From Streptomyces sp. M92 (lineage in GTDB: Bacteria; Actinomycetota; Actinomycetes; Streptomycetales; Streptomycetaceae), in NCBI RefSeq assembly GCF_028473745.1, contig NZ_CP101137.1:372001-436000 (forward strand): a DNA stretch of 64,000 nucleotides, written 5' to 3'. Shown here in pieces: positions 1 to 7,832 of this stretch; the first letter of the stretch is position 1; each line of letters starts with the position of its first letter. The translations under genes were made by a program, and so were the position numbers. The notes beneath the pieces are model-generated. The model was not told the origin of the DNA. It saw only the letters and a list, made by a program, of their open reading frames with translations, and did no database searches.

Positions 1-406
1 GCTCCGCGGCGAAGTCGGACAGCCGGAGGTTGGAGCTGAAGCCGTACTCGGCCCACACCATCACATGGGTGACGGCCGGCGCGGGCGGCGCCAGGTCCAG
101 GATCGTGGCCGCCGGGACGCCGCCCCACTCGGAGCCGAGCATGCTGAACTTGGTGACGCAGTGCAGGTCGGCGACGACCGTGGTGTACGGCAGGGCGGTG
201 AACTCGTCGTGGGTCCAGCCGTGCTTCTCACCGTCGGCGGTGGTTCCGAAGACCCGGAACTCCCAGCGCTCGGGGCGGAACTTGGGGACCGGCCCGTAGT
301 GCGTGACCGGCCAGCCGCGCTGCAGTCGCTGTCCCGGCGGGAGCTCGAACCGCGGCGCTCCTCGCGAACCGCCTTCTCCCGATCCGTCTTCCACCGGCTG
401 ACCCAT
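1..406 (-). CDS. Sulfite-oxidase-like molybdopterin-dependent oxidoreductase (N-terminal part, cut by window edge)
   Basis: Reading the reverse strand from ATG at 406 gives 135 codons that run off the left edge. Visible blocks are HYGPVPKF (36-43), WEFRVFG (48-54), ADLHCVTKFS (79-88) and GSEWGGVP (91-98). In the sulfite oxidase/YedY superfamily the cysteine of the HCVT block (here Cys83) ligates molybdenum, and the neighbouring residues bind the pterin cofactor. No signal peptide is visible, so a cytoplasmic enzyme is likely. Substrate unknown. It is divergent from bfr across a 182-base gap. An alternative ATG at 414 is in another frame and does not give this protein. The family call is firm from the motif, but the C-terminal half is not in view. 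Confidence 0.85.
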   Translation of the reverse strand, partial: MGQPVEDGSGEGGSRGAPRFELPPGQRLQRGWPVTHYGPVPKFRPERWEFRVFGTTADGEKHGWTHDEFTALPYTTVVADLHCVTKFSMLGSEWGGVPAATILDLAPPAPAVTHVMVWAEYGFSSNLRLSDFAAE

Positions 407-502
407 GCCTCCATCCTGACAGACCCGGACCGATGCCCCGGACCCACCCCACTTACATTCGGGTAATCAGCAACAAAATGGACTAAGCCTGTACTTACTT
501 AC

Positions 503-516
503 TAAGTCTAGACTTA
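503..516. promoter_or_regulatory. Perfect 14-base palindrome upstream of bfr
   Basis: TAAGTCTAGACTTA is a perfect palindrome 73 bases before the bfr start, set in an AT-rich stretch (478-520) that is unusual in this genome. It lies in the divergent bfr/oxidoreductase gap, so it could serve either gene as a dimeric repressor site. It does not resemble the DmdR/IdeR iron box seen upstream of bfd. The factor is unknown; the role is inference. Confidence 0.4.
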
Positions 517-588
517 CTGGACGATCTTGGAAGCCGGTGCAATCATGCGGCGCAACACGCCAGTTCCCGTTCGAAGGAGCGTCAAGCG

Positions 589-1092
589 ATGCAGGGCGAC
601 CCCGAGGTCATCGAGTTCCTGAATGAGCAGCTCACCGCCGAGCTCACGGCGATCAACCAGTACTTCCTGCACGCGAAGCTGCAGGACCACAAGGGCTGGA
701 CCAAGCTCGCGAAGTACACGCGCGCGGAGTCCTTCGACGAGATGCGCCACGCCGAGGTGCTCACCGACCGCATCCTGCTCCTGGACGGCCTGCCGAACTA
801 CCAGCGGCTCTTCCACGTGCGGGTCGGCCAGAGCGTGACCGAGATGTTCCAGGCCGACCGGGAGATCGAGGTCGAGGCCATCGACCGGCTGCGCCGGGGC
901 GTCGAGGTGATGCGGGCCAAGAACGACATCACGTCGGCGAACGTCTTCGAGGCGATCCTCGCCGACGAGGAGCACCACATCGACTACCTGGACACCCAGC
1001 TGGAGCTGATCGAGAAGCTGGGCGAGTCGCTGTACCTGTCCACGGTGATCGAGCAGTCCCAGCCGGACGCGTCCGGCCCCGGCTCGCTGTAG
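589..1092 (+). CDS. bfr: Bacterioferritin
   Basis: 167 residues, the usual bacterioferritin length. Stores iron as a ferric core in a 24-mer shell in the cytoplasm and oxidises Fe(II) at a di-iron ferroxidase centre. All ligands are present: Glu18, Glu51, His54, Glu94, Glu127 and His130. Met52, the axial ligand of the inter-subunit haem, is conserved, so this is a haem-type Bfr rather than a plain ferritin. ATG at 589 is preceded by GAAGGAG at 574-580. The gene ends immediately next to the convergent bfd stop with no intergenic bases. The adjacent ferredoxin is the expected reductant for iron release. Confidence 0.97.
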   Translation: MQGDPEVIEFLNEQLTAELTAINQYFLHAKLQDHKGWTKLAKYTRAESFDEMRHAEVLTDRILLLDGLPNYQRLFHVRVGQSVTEMFQADREIEVEAIDRLRRGVEVMRAKNDITSANVFEAILADEEHHIDYLDTQLELIEKLGESLYLSTVIEQSQPDASGPGSL

Positions 1093-1317
1093 TCAGGCGG
1101 CTTCGGGAAGCTCCGTGAGGACCGGCTGCCCCTGGTCGGCCAGCTGACGGCGGGGGCAGGCGCCCCGGCCGAGCAGCGCCTGGATACGGCGTACGCAGCC
1201 GCCGCAGTCGGTGCCGGCCTTGCAGGCGGAGGCGATCTGCCGGGGCGTGCAGGCGCCGGCTGCCGCGTGGCTCTTCACCTGTTCCTCGGTGACACCGAAG
1301 CAGCTGCAGACGAACAC
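1093..1317 (-). CDS. bfd: Bacterioferritin-associated [2Fe-2S] ferredoxin
   Basis: 74 residues. The Cys pattern C-x-C (CSC) near the N-terminus and C-x2-C (CGGC) about 32 residues later is the [2Fe-2S] signature of the BFD-like fold. In Bfd this cluster passes electrons to the haem of bacterioferritin so that stored Fe(III) is released. I chose GTG at 1317 because a GGAGG sequence lies 8 bases upstream; the in-frame GTG at 1326 would overlap that site. It is convergent with bfr and preceded by an iron box at 1387-1405, which fits induction under iron starvation. Confidence 0.9.
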   Translation of the reverse strand: MFVCSCFGVTEEQVKSHAAAGACTPRQIASACKAGTDCGGCVRRIQALLGRGACPRRQLADQGQPVLTELPEAA

Positions 1318-1386
1318 GCGGTTCACCTCCCGGGCGGGGTACAAGATCGTGCCGTACCGACGACGACCGGAAGGCTCGCTGATCGG

Positions 1387-1405
1387 TGAGGCAAACCTAA
1401 CCTTA
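1387..1405 (-). promoter_or_regulatory. DmdR/IdeR-type iron box upstream of bfd
   Basis: On the minus strand this reads TAAGGTTAGGTTTGCCTCA. It matches about 15 of 19 positions of the actinobacterial iron-box consensus TTAGGTTAGGCTNACCTAA. It lies 61 bases upstream of bfd, within a plausible promoter region, so Fe(II)-bound DmdR1 would repress bfd when iron is plentiful. The site is seen directly; binding is inferred from the family consensus. Confidence 0.75.
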
Positions 1406-1493
1406 CCCATCACGCAAGATCGACAAAAGGGAAGGGGGCGCGGATCGTGTGTGACCCGCGCCCCATTCACCGGCCCCGGCGGGGGGCCGTCCG

Positions 1494-2846
1494 TCACTGG
1501 TCCCGGTACATCTCCGCCACCAGGAACGCCAGGTCGAGCGACTGGCTGCGGTTGAGCCGCGGGTCGCATGCCGTCTCGTAGCGCTGGTGCAGGTCGTCGA
1601 CGAAGATCTCGTCGCCGCCGCCCACGCACTCGGTGACGTCGTCGCCGGTCAGCTCCACGTGGATGCCGCCCGGGTGGGTGCCGAGCGCCTTGTGGACCTC
1701 GAAGAAGCCCTTGACCTCGTCGAGCACGTCGTCGAAGCGGCGGGTCTTGTGCCCGGAGGCCGCCTCGTAGGTGTTGCCGTGCATCGGGTCCGTGATCCAG
1801 GCGACGGTCGCGCCCGAGGCGGTGACCTTCTCCACCAGCTCCGGGAGCTTGTCGCGGATCTTGTCCGCGCCCATCCGGACGATGAAGGTCAGCCGGCCCG
1901 GCTCGCGCTCCGGGTCCAGGCGCTCGATGTACTGCAGCGCCTCCTCGGCCGTCGTCGTCGGGCCGAGCTTGATGCCGATCGGGTTGCGGATGCGCGAGGC
2001 GAACTCGATGTGCGCGTGGTCCAGCTGCCGGGTGCGCTCGCCGATCCACACCATGTGCCCGGAGACGTCGTACAGCTGCCCCGTGCGCGAGTCCACGCGG
2101 GTGAGCGCCGACTCGTAGTCGAGCAGCAGCGCCTCGTGCGAGGAGAAGAACTCGACGGTCTTGAACTCCTCCGGGTCCGTTCCGCAGGCGTGCATGAAGT
2201 TCAGCGCCTGGTCGATCTCCCGGGCGAGCTGCTCGTAGCGCTGGCCGGACGGGGACGACTTCACGAAGTCCTGGTTCCAGGCGTGCACCTGGCGCAGGTC
2301 GGCGTAACCGCCGGTGGTGAAGGCGCGCACCAGGTTCAGCGTGGACGCCGACGCGTGGTACATGCGCTTGAGCCGCTCGGGGTCCGGGACGCGGGCCTCT
2401 TCGGTGAAGTCGAAGCCGTTGACGGAGTCGCCGCGGTAGGTCGGCAGGGTCACGCCGTCGCGCGTCTCGGTCGGCTTGGAGCGCGGCTTGGAGTACTGGC
2501 CGGCGATCCGGCCCACCTTCACCACGGGCACGGAGGCGGCGTACGTCAGCACGGCGCCCATCTGGAGGAGGGTCTTGAGCTTGTTGCGGATGTGGTCCGC
2601 GGACACCGCGTCGAAGGCCTCGGCGCAGTCGCCGCCCTGGAGGAGGAACGCCTCTCCCTTGGCGACGGCCGCCATCCGGGCGCGCAGCTGGTCGCACTCG
2701 CCCGCGAAGACGAGCGGCGGATACGACTCGAGGTCCGCGATCACTGCGCGCAGAGCCTCGGTGTCGGGGTACTCGGGCTGCTGCGCCGCGGGCAGGTCTC
2801 GCCAGGTGTTGCCAGCGCTCGGGCTGGTCTTAGCGTTCACGGTCAC
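1494..2846 (-). CDS. aroH: 3-deoxy-D-arabino-heptulosonate 7-phosphate synthase, class II
   Basis: 450 residues, typical of plant-like class II DAHP synthases. Condenses phosphoenolpyruvate and erythrose 4-phosphate, the first step of the shikimate pathway. Characteristic class II blocks are GGDCAEAF, KVGRIAGQYSKPRS (metal and PEP site), SSHEALLLDYE and TDPMHGNT. Two alternate GTG starts are 6 bases apart (2846 and 2840); neither has a clear ribosome binding site, so a leaderless or very short leader message is possible. Divergent from the trp leader and trpEG, which use chorismate, the end product of the same pathway. Confidence 0.95.
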   Translation of the reverse strand: MTVNAKTSPSAGNTWRDLPAAQQPEYPDTEALRAVIADLESYPPLVFAGECDQLRARMAAVAKGEAFLLQGGDCAEAFDAVSADHIRNKLKTLLQMGAVLTYAASVPVVKVGRIAGQYSKPRSKPTETRDGVTLPTYRGDSVNGFDFTEEARVPDPERLKRMYHASASTLNLVRAFTTGGYADLRQVHAWNQDFVKSSPSGQRYEQLAREIDQALNFMHACGTDPEEFKTVEFFSSHEALLLDYESALTRVDSRTGQLYDVSGHMVWIGERTRQLDHAHIEFASRIRNPIGIKLGPTTTAEEALQYIERLDPEREPGRLTFIVRMGADKIRDKLPELVEKVTASGATVAWITDPMHGNTYEAASGHKTRRFDDVLDEVKGFFEVHKALGTHPGGIHVELTGDDVTECVGGGDEIFVDDLHQRYETACDPRLNRSQSLDLAFLVAEMYRDQ

Positions 2847-2951
2847 GGCCCCAACATTACGGGGTCGGACCGGAGCCCCCGCCCCGTGCCCAGGGAATGA
2901 GACGCACGGAATGCTCCGTGGACACCGGGTCTGTGGGGTACGCTGCGCCGT

Positions 2952-3008
2952 ATGTTCGCGCATTCGACCCAGACCTGGTGGTGGACCGCTCATCCGGCGG
3001 CCCACTGA
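2952..3008 (+). CDS. trpL: trp leader peptide
   Basis: An 18-codon reading frame encoding MFAHSTQTWWWTAHPAAH, with three consecutive Trp codons at 2976-2984. It stands 102 bases before trpEG and just before a strong terminator hairpin. This is the arrangement of a ribosome-mediated attenuator: when charged tRNA-Trp is scarce the ribosome stalls on WWW. There is no ribosome binding site, and a possible -10 hexamer (TACGCT, 2939-2944) ends only 7 bases before the ATG, so the leader may be translated from a leaderless transcript. Attenuation of trpE has been described in Streptomyces. Confidence 0.9.
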   Translation: MFAHSTQTWWWTAHPAAH

Positions 3009-3064
3009 CTGCGCGTACGCAGGACTTCGCGAAGGCCGCCCGAGGGGCGGCCTTCGGCGTTTGT
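2996..3064 (+). terminator. trp attenuator: terminator with competing antiterminator strand
   Basis: The terminator is a perfect 11-base-pair stem (3031-3041 with 3045-3055) around the loop GAG, followed by a short T-containing run. Its 5' arm GGCCGCC (3034-3040) is also complementary to GGCGGCC at 2996-3002, inside the last codons of trpL. A ribosome stalled at the Trp codons leaves 2996-3002 free to form the antiterminator; one that reaches the trpL stop (3006-3008) masks it and lets the terminator form. The pairings are seen in the sequence; the mechanism follows classical trp attenuation. Confidence 0.88.
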
Positions 3065-3110
3065 GCGACCGGGTCCGTTCCTTACCGACAACCGAGAAGG
3101 AACCGGACCC

Positions 3111-4994
3111 ATGACACCGCTCGACGGCCTCCTGGCCGACTCCCGCCCGTTCGCCCTGCTGCGCCGCCGCACCCCGGGCCACGATCACGACACCGTGGAA
3201 CTGCTGCTCGGCCCGGTGACCGAACACGACAGGCTGGCCGGCCTGCCCGGCGAGGGGCTGGCGCTCGTCCCTTTCCGGCAGATCCGCGAGCGCGGCTTCG
3301 ACGTCCGCGACGACGGCACGCCGCTGCTGGTGCTGACCCCCGAGGAGCGGTACGACGTGCCGCTCGCCGACGTCCTCGCCGCCCTCCCCGCGCATGACGT
3401 CCGCGTCGAGGGCGGCGGCTTCGACGTCGCCGACGAGGAGTACGCCGAGATCGTCGGACGGGTGCTGGACGAGGAGATCGGGGCCGGCGAGGGCGCCAAC
3501 TTCGTGATCCGGCGGACGTACGAGGGCGTGGTCCCCGGGTTCGGGCGGGCCGACGCGCTGGCGCTGTTCCGGCGGCTGCTGGAGGGCGAGCGGGGCGCGT
3601 ACTGGACGTTCGTCGTGCACACCGGGGACCGGACGCTGGTCGGGGCCAGCCCCGAGGTGCACGTGCGGATGTCCGGCGGGACGGTGGTGATGAACCCGAT
3701 CAGCGGGACGTACCGCTATCCCGCCGAGGGGCCGACCCCGGAGAACCTGCTGGGTTTCCTCGCCGACGGCAAGGAGATCGAGGAGCTGTCGATGGTGGTC
3801 GACGAGGAGCTCAAGATGATGTGCACCGTCGGCGACATGGGAGGCGTCGTCGTCGGGCCCCGGTTGAAGGAGATGGCGCACCTCGCGCACACCGAGTACG
3901 AGCTGCGCGGCAAGTCCTCGCTGGACGTGCGGGAAGTGCTGAAGGAGACCATGTTCGCGGCGACGGTCACCGGGTCGCCGGTGCAGAACGCCTGCCGGGT
4001 CATCGAGCGGCACGAGACCGGCGGGCGCGGCTACTACGCGGGCGCGCTGGCGCTGCTGGGGCGGGACGCCGGCGGTGCCCAGACCCTCGACTCCCCCATC
4101 CTGATCCGTACCGCCGACATCGATGCGGGCGGGCGGCTGCGGGTGCCGGTCGGCGCCACGCTGGTGCGGGGCTCGGACCCGGCGGGCGAGGTCGCCGAGA
4201 CCCACGCCAAGGCGGCCGGGGTACTGGCGGCCCTCGGCGTACGTCCGTCCCGGCCGCGTACGGAGGCCGGGCGGCCGAAGCTGGCCGACGACCCCAGGGT
4301 GCGGGCGGCGCTGGACGGGCGGCGGGCCTCGCTGGCGCCGTTCTGGCTGCGGATGCAGGAGCCGTCCGGCGCGCTCACGGGCCATGCCCTGGTCGTGGAC
4401 GGGGAGGACACCTTCACGGCGATGCTCGCGCACGTGCTGCGCTCGTCGGGGCTCGCGGTGAGCGTGCGCCGGTACGACGAGGAGGGGCTGCGCGAGGCGG
4501 TTCTCGGGCACGAGGGCCCGGTGGTGCTGGGCCCCGGTCCCGGTGATCCCTCCGACCCCGCCGACCCCAAGATGCGTTTCCTGCGCGCCCTGACCGCCGA
4601 CGTGATCCGGGAGAACCGGCACGGCGTGCTCGGCGTCTGCCTCGGGCACGAGCTGATCGCGGCGGAGCTGGGTCTGGACGTCGTCCGCAAGGAGGTGCCG
4701 TACCAGGGGGCGCAGACGGAGATCGACCTCTTCGGGCGGCGCGAGACCGTCGGCTTCTACAACAGCTTCACGGCCTGCTGCGACGACGAGACGGCCCGGG
4801 AGCTGGCCGCGCACGGTGTCGAGGTGAGCCGCGCCGCGAACGGCGAGGTGCACGCGCTGCGCGGCGCGGGTTTCGCCGGGGTGCAGTTCCACCCCGAGTC
4901 CGTGCTGACGCTGAACGGTGCCGCGATCGTGCGCGAGCTGGTCGGTCAGTTGCGGGGCACGAGCACGTTCTCCGAGCGGCGGCCCTCCAGGTAG
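3111..4994 (+). CDS. trpE: Anthranilate synthase, fused components I and II (TrpE-TrpG)
   Basis: 627 residues. Converts chorismate and glutamine to anthranilate, the first committed step to tryptophan. Residues 1 to about 410 are the chorismate-binding TrpE part ([23 protein letters not shown]). From about 425 to the end is a class I glutamine amidotransferase with nucleophile Cys510 in GVCLGHE and the His594/Glu596 pair in FHPES. ATG at 3111 has AGAAGGA just upstream. Expression should follow the attenuator at 2952-3064. The last 49 bases overlap the 3' end of the convergent hydroxyacid dehydrogenase gene. Confidence 0.96.
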   Translation: MTPLDGLLADSRPFALLRRRTPGHDHDTVELLLGPVTEHDRLAGLPGEGLALVPFRQIRERGFDVRDDGTPLLVLTPEERYDVPLADVLAALPAHDVRVEGGGFDVADEEYAEIVGRVLDEEIGAGEGANFVIRRTYEGVVPGFGRADALALFRRLLEGERGAYWTFVVHTGDRTLVGASPEVHVRMSGGTVVMNPISGTYRYPAEGPTPENLLGFLADGKEIEELSMVVDEELKMMCTVGDMGGVVVGPRLKEMAHLAHTEYELRGKSSLDVREVLKETMFAATVTGSPVQNACRVIERHETGGRGYYAGALALLGRDAGGAQTLDSPILIRTADIDAGGRLRVPVGATLVRGSDPAGEVAETHAKAAGVLAALGVRPSRPRTEAGRPKLADDPRVRAALDGRRASLAPFWLRMQEPSGALTGHALVVDGEDTFTAMLAHVLRSSGLAVSVRRYDEEGLREAVLGHEGPVVLGPGPGDPSDPADPKMRFLRALTADVIRENRHGVLGVCLGHELIAAELGLDVVRKEVPYQGAQTEIDLFGRRETVGFYNSFTACCDDETARELAAHGVEVSRAANGEVHALRGAGFAGVQFHPESVLTLNGAAIVRELVGQLRGTSTFSERRPSR

Positions 4995-5941
4995 TCGAGG
5001 ACGTTCTTCGCCGTGGCCTCGACGATCTGGCCGACGGCGTCCTCGGTGTAGTACGCCTGGTGCGAGGTGACCAGGACGTTCGGGAAGGTGACGAGGCGGG
5101 CCAGGGTGTCGTCGGCGATGGCCTCCAGGGACTTGTCGAGGAAGAACAGGCCCGCCTCCGCCTCGTACACGTCCAGGCCGACGCCGGTGAAGCGGCCCGC
5201 GCGCAGCTCCGTCACCAGCGCGGCGGTGTCGATCAGGCCGCCGCGGCTGGAGTTGACCAGGATCGCGTCGTCCCGCATCGACTTCAGGGCGGGCGCGTCG
5301 ATCAGGTGCCGGGTCTCGGGCATCAGGGGGACGTGCAGGGTGACCAGGTCGGAGCGGGCGAGCAGCTCGTCCTTGGGGACGTAGCGCATGCCCAGTTCCA
5401 TGCAGGCGGGGTTCTCGGCGACGTCCCAGCCCAGCAGCCGCATGCCGAAGCCGTGGGCGATGCGGGCGAAGGCCTCGCCGATCTTGCCGGTGCCGAGGAC
5501 GCCGGCGGTGCGGCCGTGCATGTCCCGGCCCATCAGGCCGTCCAGGCGGAAGTCGAAGTCGCGGGTGCGGGTGGAGGCGCGCACGATCCGGCGGTTGACG
5601 GCCATGGCGAGGGTCCAGGCGAACTCGGCGACCGAGTACGGCGAGTAGTACGACACCCGGGCAACGGTCACGCCGAGCCGCTCGGCCGTGTCGAGGTCGA
5701 TGTTGTTGAAGCCGGTGGAGCGCTGGGCCACCATCCGGGTGCCGCCGGCCGCGAGGATCTCCAGCACGGCCGCGCCGAGGTCGGCGTTGACGGACGTGGA
5801 GACGATCTCGTGGCCGGCCGCGATGGGCGCGGTGTCCTCGTTGAGGAAGACGTCCAGGCAGCGGATCTCGTCGTGGCCGTGGAAGGCCCGCTCGATCAGG
5901 GGCCGCTCGTCTGCCTGGACGCCGAAGGCCAGGATCTCCAT
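4946..5941 (-). CDS. D-isomer-specific 2-hydroxyacid dehydrogenase (D-lactate dehydrogenase-like)
   Basis: 331 residues. NAD-dependent reductase of 2-keto acids. The Rossmann motif GVLGTGKIG is near residue 150. The catalytic Arg lies in NSSRGGLID, the Glu in the DVYEAEAG region and the His in [12 protein letters not shown]. The [14 protein letters not shown] and [14 protein letters not shown] blocks and the FFLDKS segment resemble fermentative D-lactate dehydrogenases more than phosphoglycerate dehydrogenase. ATG at 5941 has GGGAGCGG upstream. Convergent overlap with trpEG (49 bases). The decayed phosphofructokinase lies just upstream on the same strand, and its last open frame runs into this gene without a stop. 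Confidence 0.9.
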   Translation of the reverse strand: MEILAFGVQADERPLIERAFHGHDEIRCLDVFLNEDTAPIAAGHEIVSTSVNADLGAAVLEILAAGGTRMVAQRSTGFNNIDLDTAERLGVTVARVSYYSPYSVAEFAWTLAMAVNRRIVRASTRTRDFDFRLDGLMGRDMHGRTAGVLGTGKIGEAFARIAHGFGMRLLGWDVAENPACMELGMRYVPKDELLARSDLVTLHVPLMPETRHLIDAPALKSMRDDAILVNSSRGGLIDTAALVTELRAGRFTGVGLDVYEAEAGLFFLDKSLEAIADDTLARLVTFPNVLVTSHQAYYTEDAVGQIVEATAKNVLDYLEGRRSENVLVPRN

Positions 5942-6037
5942 GACCGCTCCCGTTCTGCCGCACTCGGGCTGTCGCCGCGCTCGGGGCCGTAGCCGGACCC
6001 CGGGCCGAATATACGGCGCGGGGCCCACGGCCGCCGG

Positions 6038-7097
6038 TCGGCCGAAGAAGACCCCGGCCTCCTCGTACCGCGCCGGGTCGACCGTCCTCAGCCGGGCCGT
6101 GGCGTCGGCGATCGGGACGCGGACGATGTCAGTGCCGCGCAGGGCGACCATCTTGCCGAAGTCGCCGTCACGGACGCAGTCGATGGCGTGCAGCCCGGTG
6201 GGGTCCCCCACGCCGTTCAGGCCAGTGGGGGAGGGTGGCGAGCCAGCGGTCGAAGGCGCTGGGGGTGCCGCCGCGCTGGACGTGGCCGAGGACCGTCGTC
6301 CGCGCCTCGTTGCCGGTGTGCTTCTCGATCTCCTTCGCCAGCCGCTCCCCCACGCCGGACAGCCGGACGTGCCCGTAGGAGTCCAGCGTCTGGTCCTCGA
6401 GCACCATGTCGCCGTCCTTCGGCATCGCCCCTCGGCGACGACCACGATCGGCGCGTACGACGCCCGGAACCGGAAGGTCACCCAGGCGCACACCTGCTCG
6501 GTGTCGAAGCGCTGCTCGGGGATGAGGATGACGTTGGCGCCGCCGGCCAGTCCCGAGTGCAGCGCGATCCAGCCGGCGTGCCGGCCCATGGCCTCCACGA
6601 GCAGCACCCGCATGTGGGACTCGGCGGTGGTGTGCAGCCGGTCGATGGCCTCGGTGGCGATGTCGACGGCGGTGTCGAAGCCGAAGGTGTAGTCGGTGGC
6701 GGACAGGTCGTTGTCGATGGTCTTGGGGACGCCGACGAAGGGGCACGCCGTACTCGTCGGCGAGGCGGGTGGCGACGCCGAGGGTGTCCTCGCCGCCGAT
6801 CGTGACGAGGGCCTCGACGCCGAGCTTCGCGAGGTTCTCCTTGATGCGCCGGATGCCGTGCTCGTGCCGGAGCGGGTTGGTGCGCGAGGAGCCGAGGACG
6901 GTGCCGCCGAGGGGCAGGATGCCGCGGACGGCCGGGATGTCGAGCGGGACGGTGTCGCCCTCCAGCGGACCGCGCCAGCCGTCCCGGAAACCGACGAATC
7001 CGTAGCCGTACTCCTGTACGCCCTTGCGGACGACGGCCCGGATGACGGCGTTGAGCCCGGGGCAGTCACCGCCTCCGGTCAGTACTCCGACCTTCAT
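6038..7097 (-). pseudogene. pfkA2: 6-phosphofructokinase, frame-disrupted (pfkA2-like)
   Basis: Starts normally at ATG 7097 behind AAGGGAG, with GGGDCPGLN (residues 8-16) and GGEDTLG. Homology then changes frame three times. Near 6744-6747 one extra C (run of four) shifts after EYGVP. Near 6425 a base is missing in the [13 protein letters not shown] junction, restoring the frame. At about 6199-6235 a 37-base palindrome-bearing segment replaces about 6 bases after DRWLAT and shifts again before GLHAIDCV. The usual stop after GVFFG (6041) is also replaced by an arginine codon (6038-6040). The remaining PKTIDND block and the Asp at the usual 104 position are of the Lys124/Asp104 class. At least one lesion is a real insertion; the single-base ones could be sequencing errors. 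Confidence 0.8.
6199..6235. repeat. Short G/C palindrome inserted in pfkA2 (dispersed family, copy i)
   Basis: Arms TCCCCCAC (6204-6211) and GTGGGGGA (6225-6232) enclose GCCGTTCAGGC-type loop sequence. The same loop and the TGGGGGAGG end recur at 15347-15381. Orthologous phosphofructokinases have only about two residues here, so the segment is an insertion that destroys the reading frame. Confidence 0.75.
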
Positions 7098-7154
7098 CGC
7101 GAACTCCCTTGCCACAGCGGGTGGTTCTGGCCACCGCCACTGTCCTGCGCGGGG

Positions 7155-7832
7155 TCACGCGTCGTCCAAGCCCCGTTCTATCGCGTACCGCACCAGTTCC
7201 ACCCTGTTGTGCAGCTGGAGCTTGCCGAGGGTGTTCTGGACGTGGTTCTGCACGGTGCGGTGGGAGATGACGAGGCGTTCGGCGATCTGCTTGTAGCTCA
7301 GACCCTTGGCGACCAGGCGCAGCACCTCGGTCTCGCGGTCGGTGAGCCGGGGCGCCCCGGGGTCGCCGGTCTCCGCCGCGGGCGCCGGCTCGGAGGCGAG
7401 GCGGCGGTACTCGCCGAGGACCAGTCCGGCCAGCCCGGGAGTGAACACCGGGTCGCCCGCGGCCGTGCGGCGCACCGCGTCCCGCAACTCCTCCGTCGAG
7501 GCCGACTTCAGCAGGTAGCCGGTCGCGCCGGACTTCACCGCCTCCAGGACGTCGGCGTGCTCGCCGCTCGCGGAGAGCACGAGGACGCGCACCTTGGGAT
7601 CGGCGCCGACGACCTCCTTGCAGACCTGGACGCCGGGCTTGCCGGGGAGATTGAGGTCGAGGACGAGGACGGCGGGGGCGGCGGCGCGGGCGCGGCGCAC
7701 GGCCTGGTCGCCGTCGCCGGCGGTGGCGACCACGTCGAAGCCGGATTCGGCGAGGTCCCGGGCGACGGCGTCGCGCCACATGGGGTGGTCGTCGACCACC
7801 ATGACCTTGATCGGGTCCTGTCGTTCACTCAC
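7155..7832 (-). CDS. macR: NarL/FixJ-family response regulator, MacR
   Basis: 225 residues. Receiver domain 8-125 with phosphoacceptor Asp59 in LVLDLNLPG and the DD pair in MVVDDHP. The LuxR-type helix-turn-helix lies near 160-215 (LTDRETEVLRLVAKGLSYKQIAERLVISHRTVQNHV). The start ATG overlaps the end of the sensor kinase gene by 8 bases, so translation is coupled. Family knowledge: MacRS of S. coelicolor (SCO2120/2121) controls morphogenesis and actinorhodin through membrane-protein genes. I saw no clear copy of the reported MacR palindrome in the short upstream region. Confidence 0.88.
   Translation of the reverse strand: MSERQDPIKVMVVDDHPMWRDAVARDLAESGFDVVATAGDGDQAVRRARAAAPAVLVLDLNLPGKPGVQVCKEVVGADPKVRVLVLSASGEHADVLEAVKSGATGYLLKSASTEELRDAVRRTAAGDPVFTPGLAGLVLGEYRRLASEPAPAAETGDPGAPRLTDRETEVLRLVAKGLSYKQIAERLVISHRTVQNHVQNTLGKLQLHNRVELVRYAIERGLDDA

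Noticed and set aside
1494..5963. A single minus-strand frame of about 1489 codons
   Set aside because: Only its last 450 codons are a gene (DAHP synthase); the rest is antisense to trpEG and the reverse frame of the dehydrogenase.
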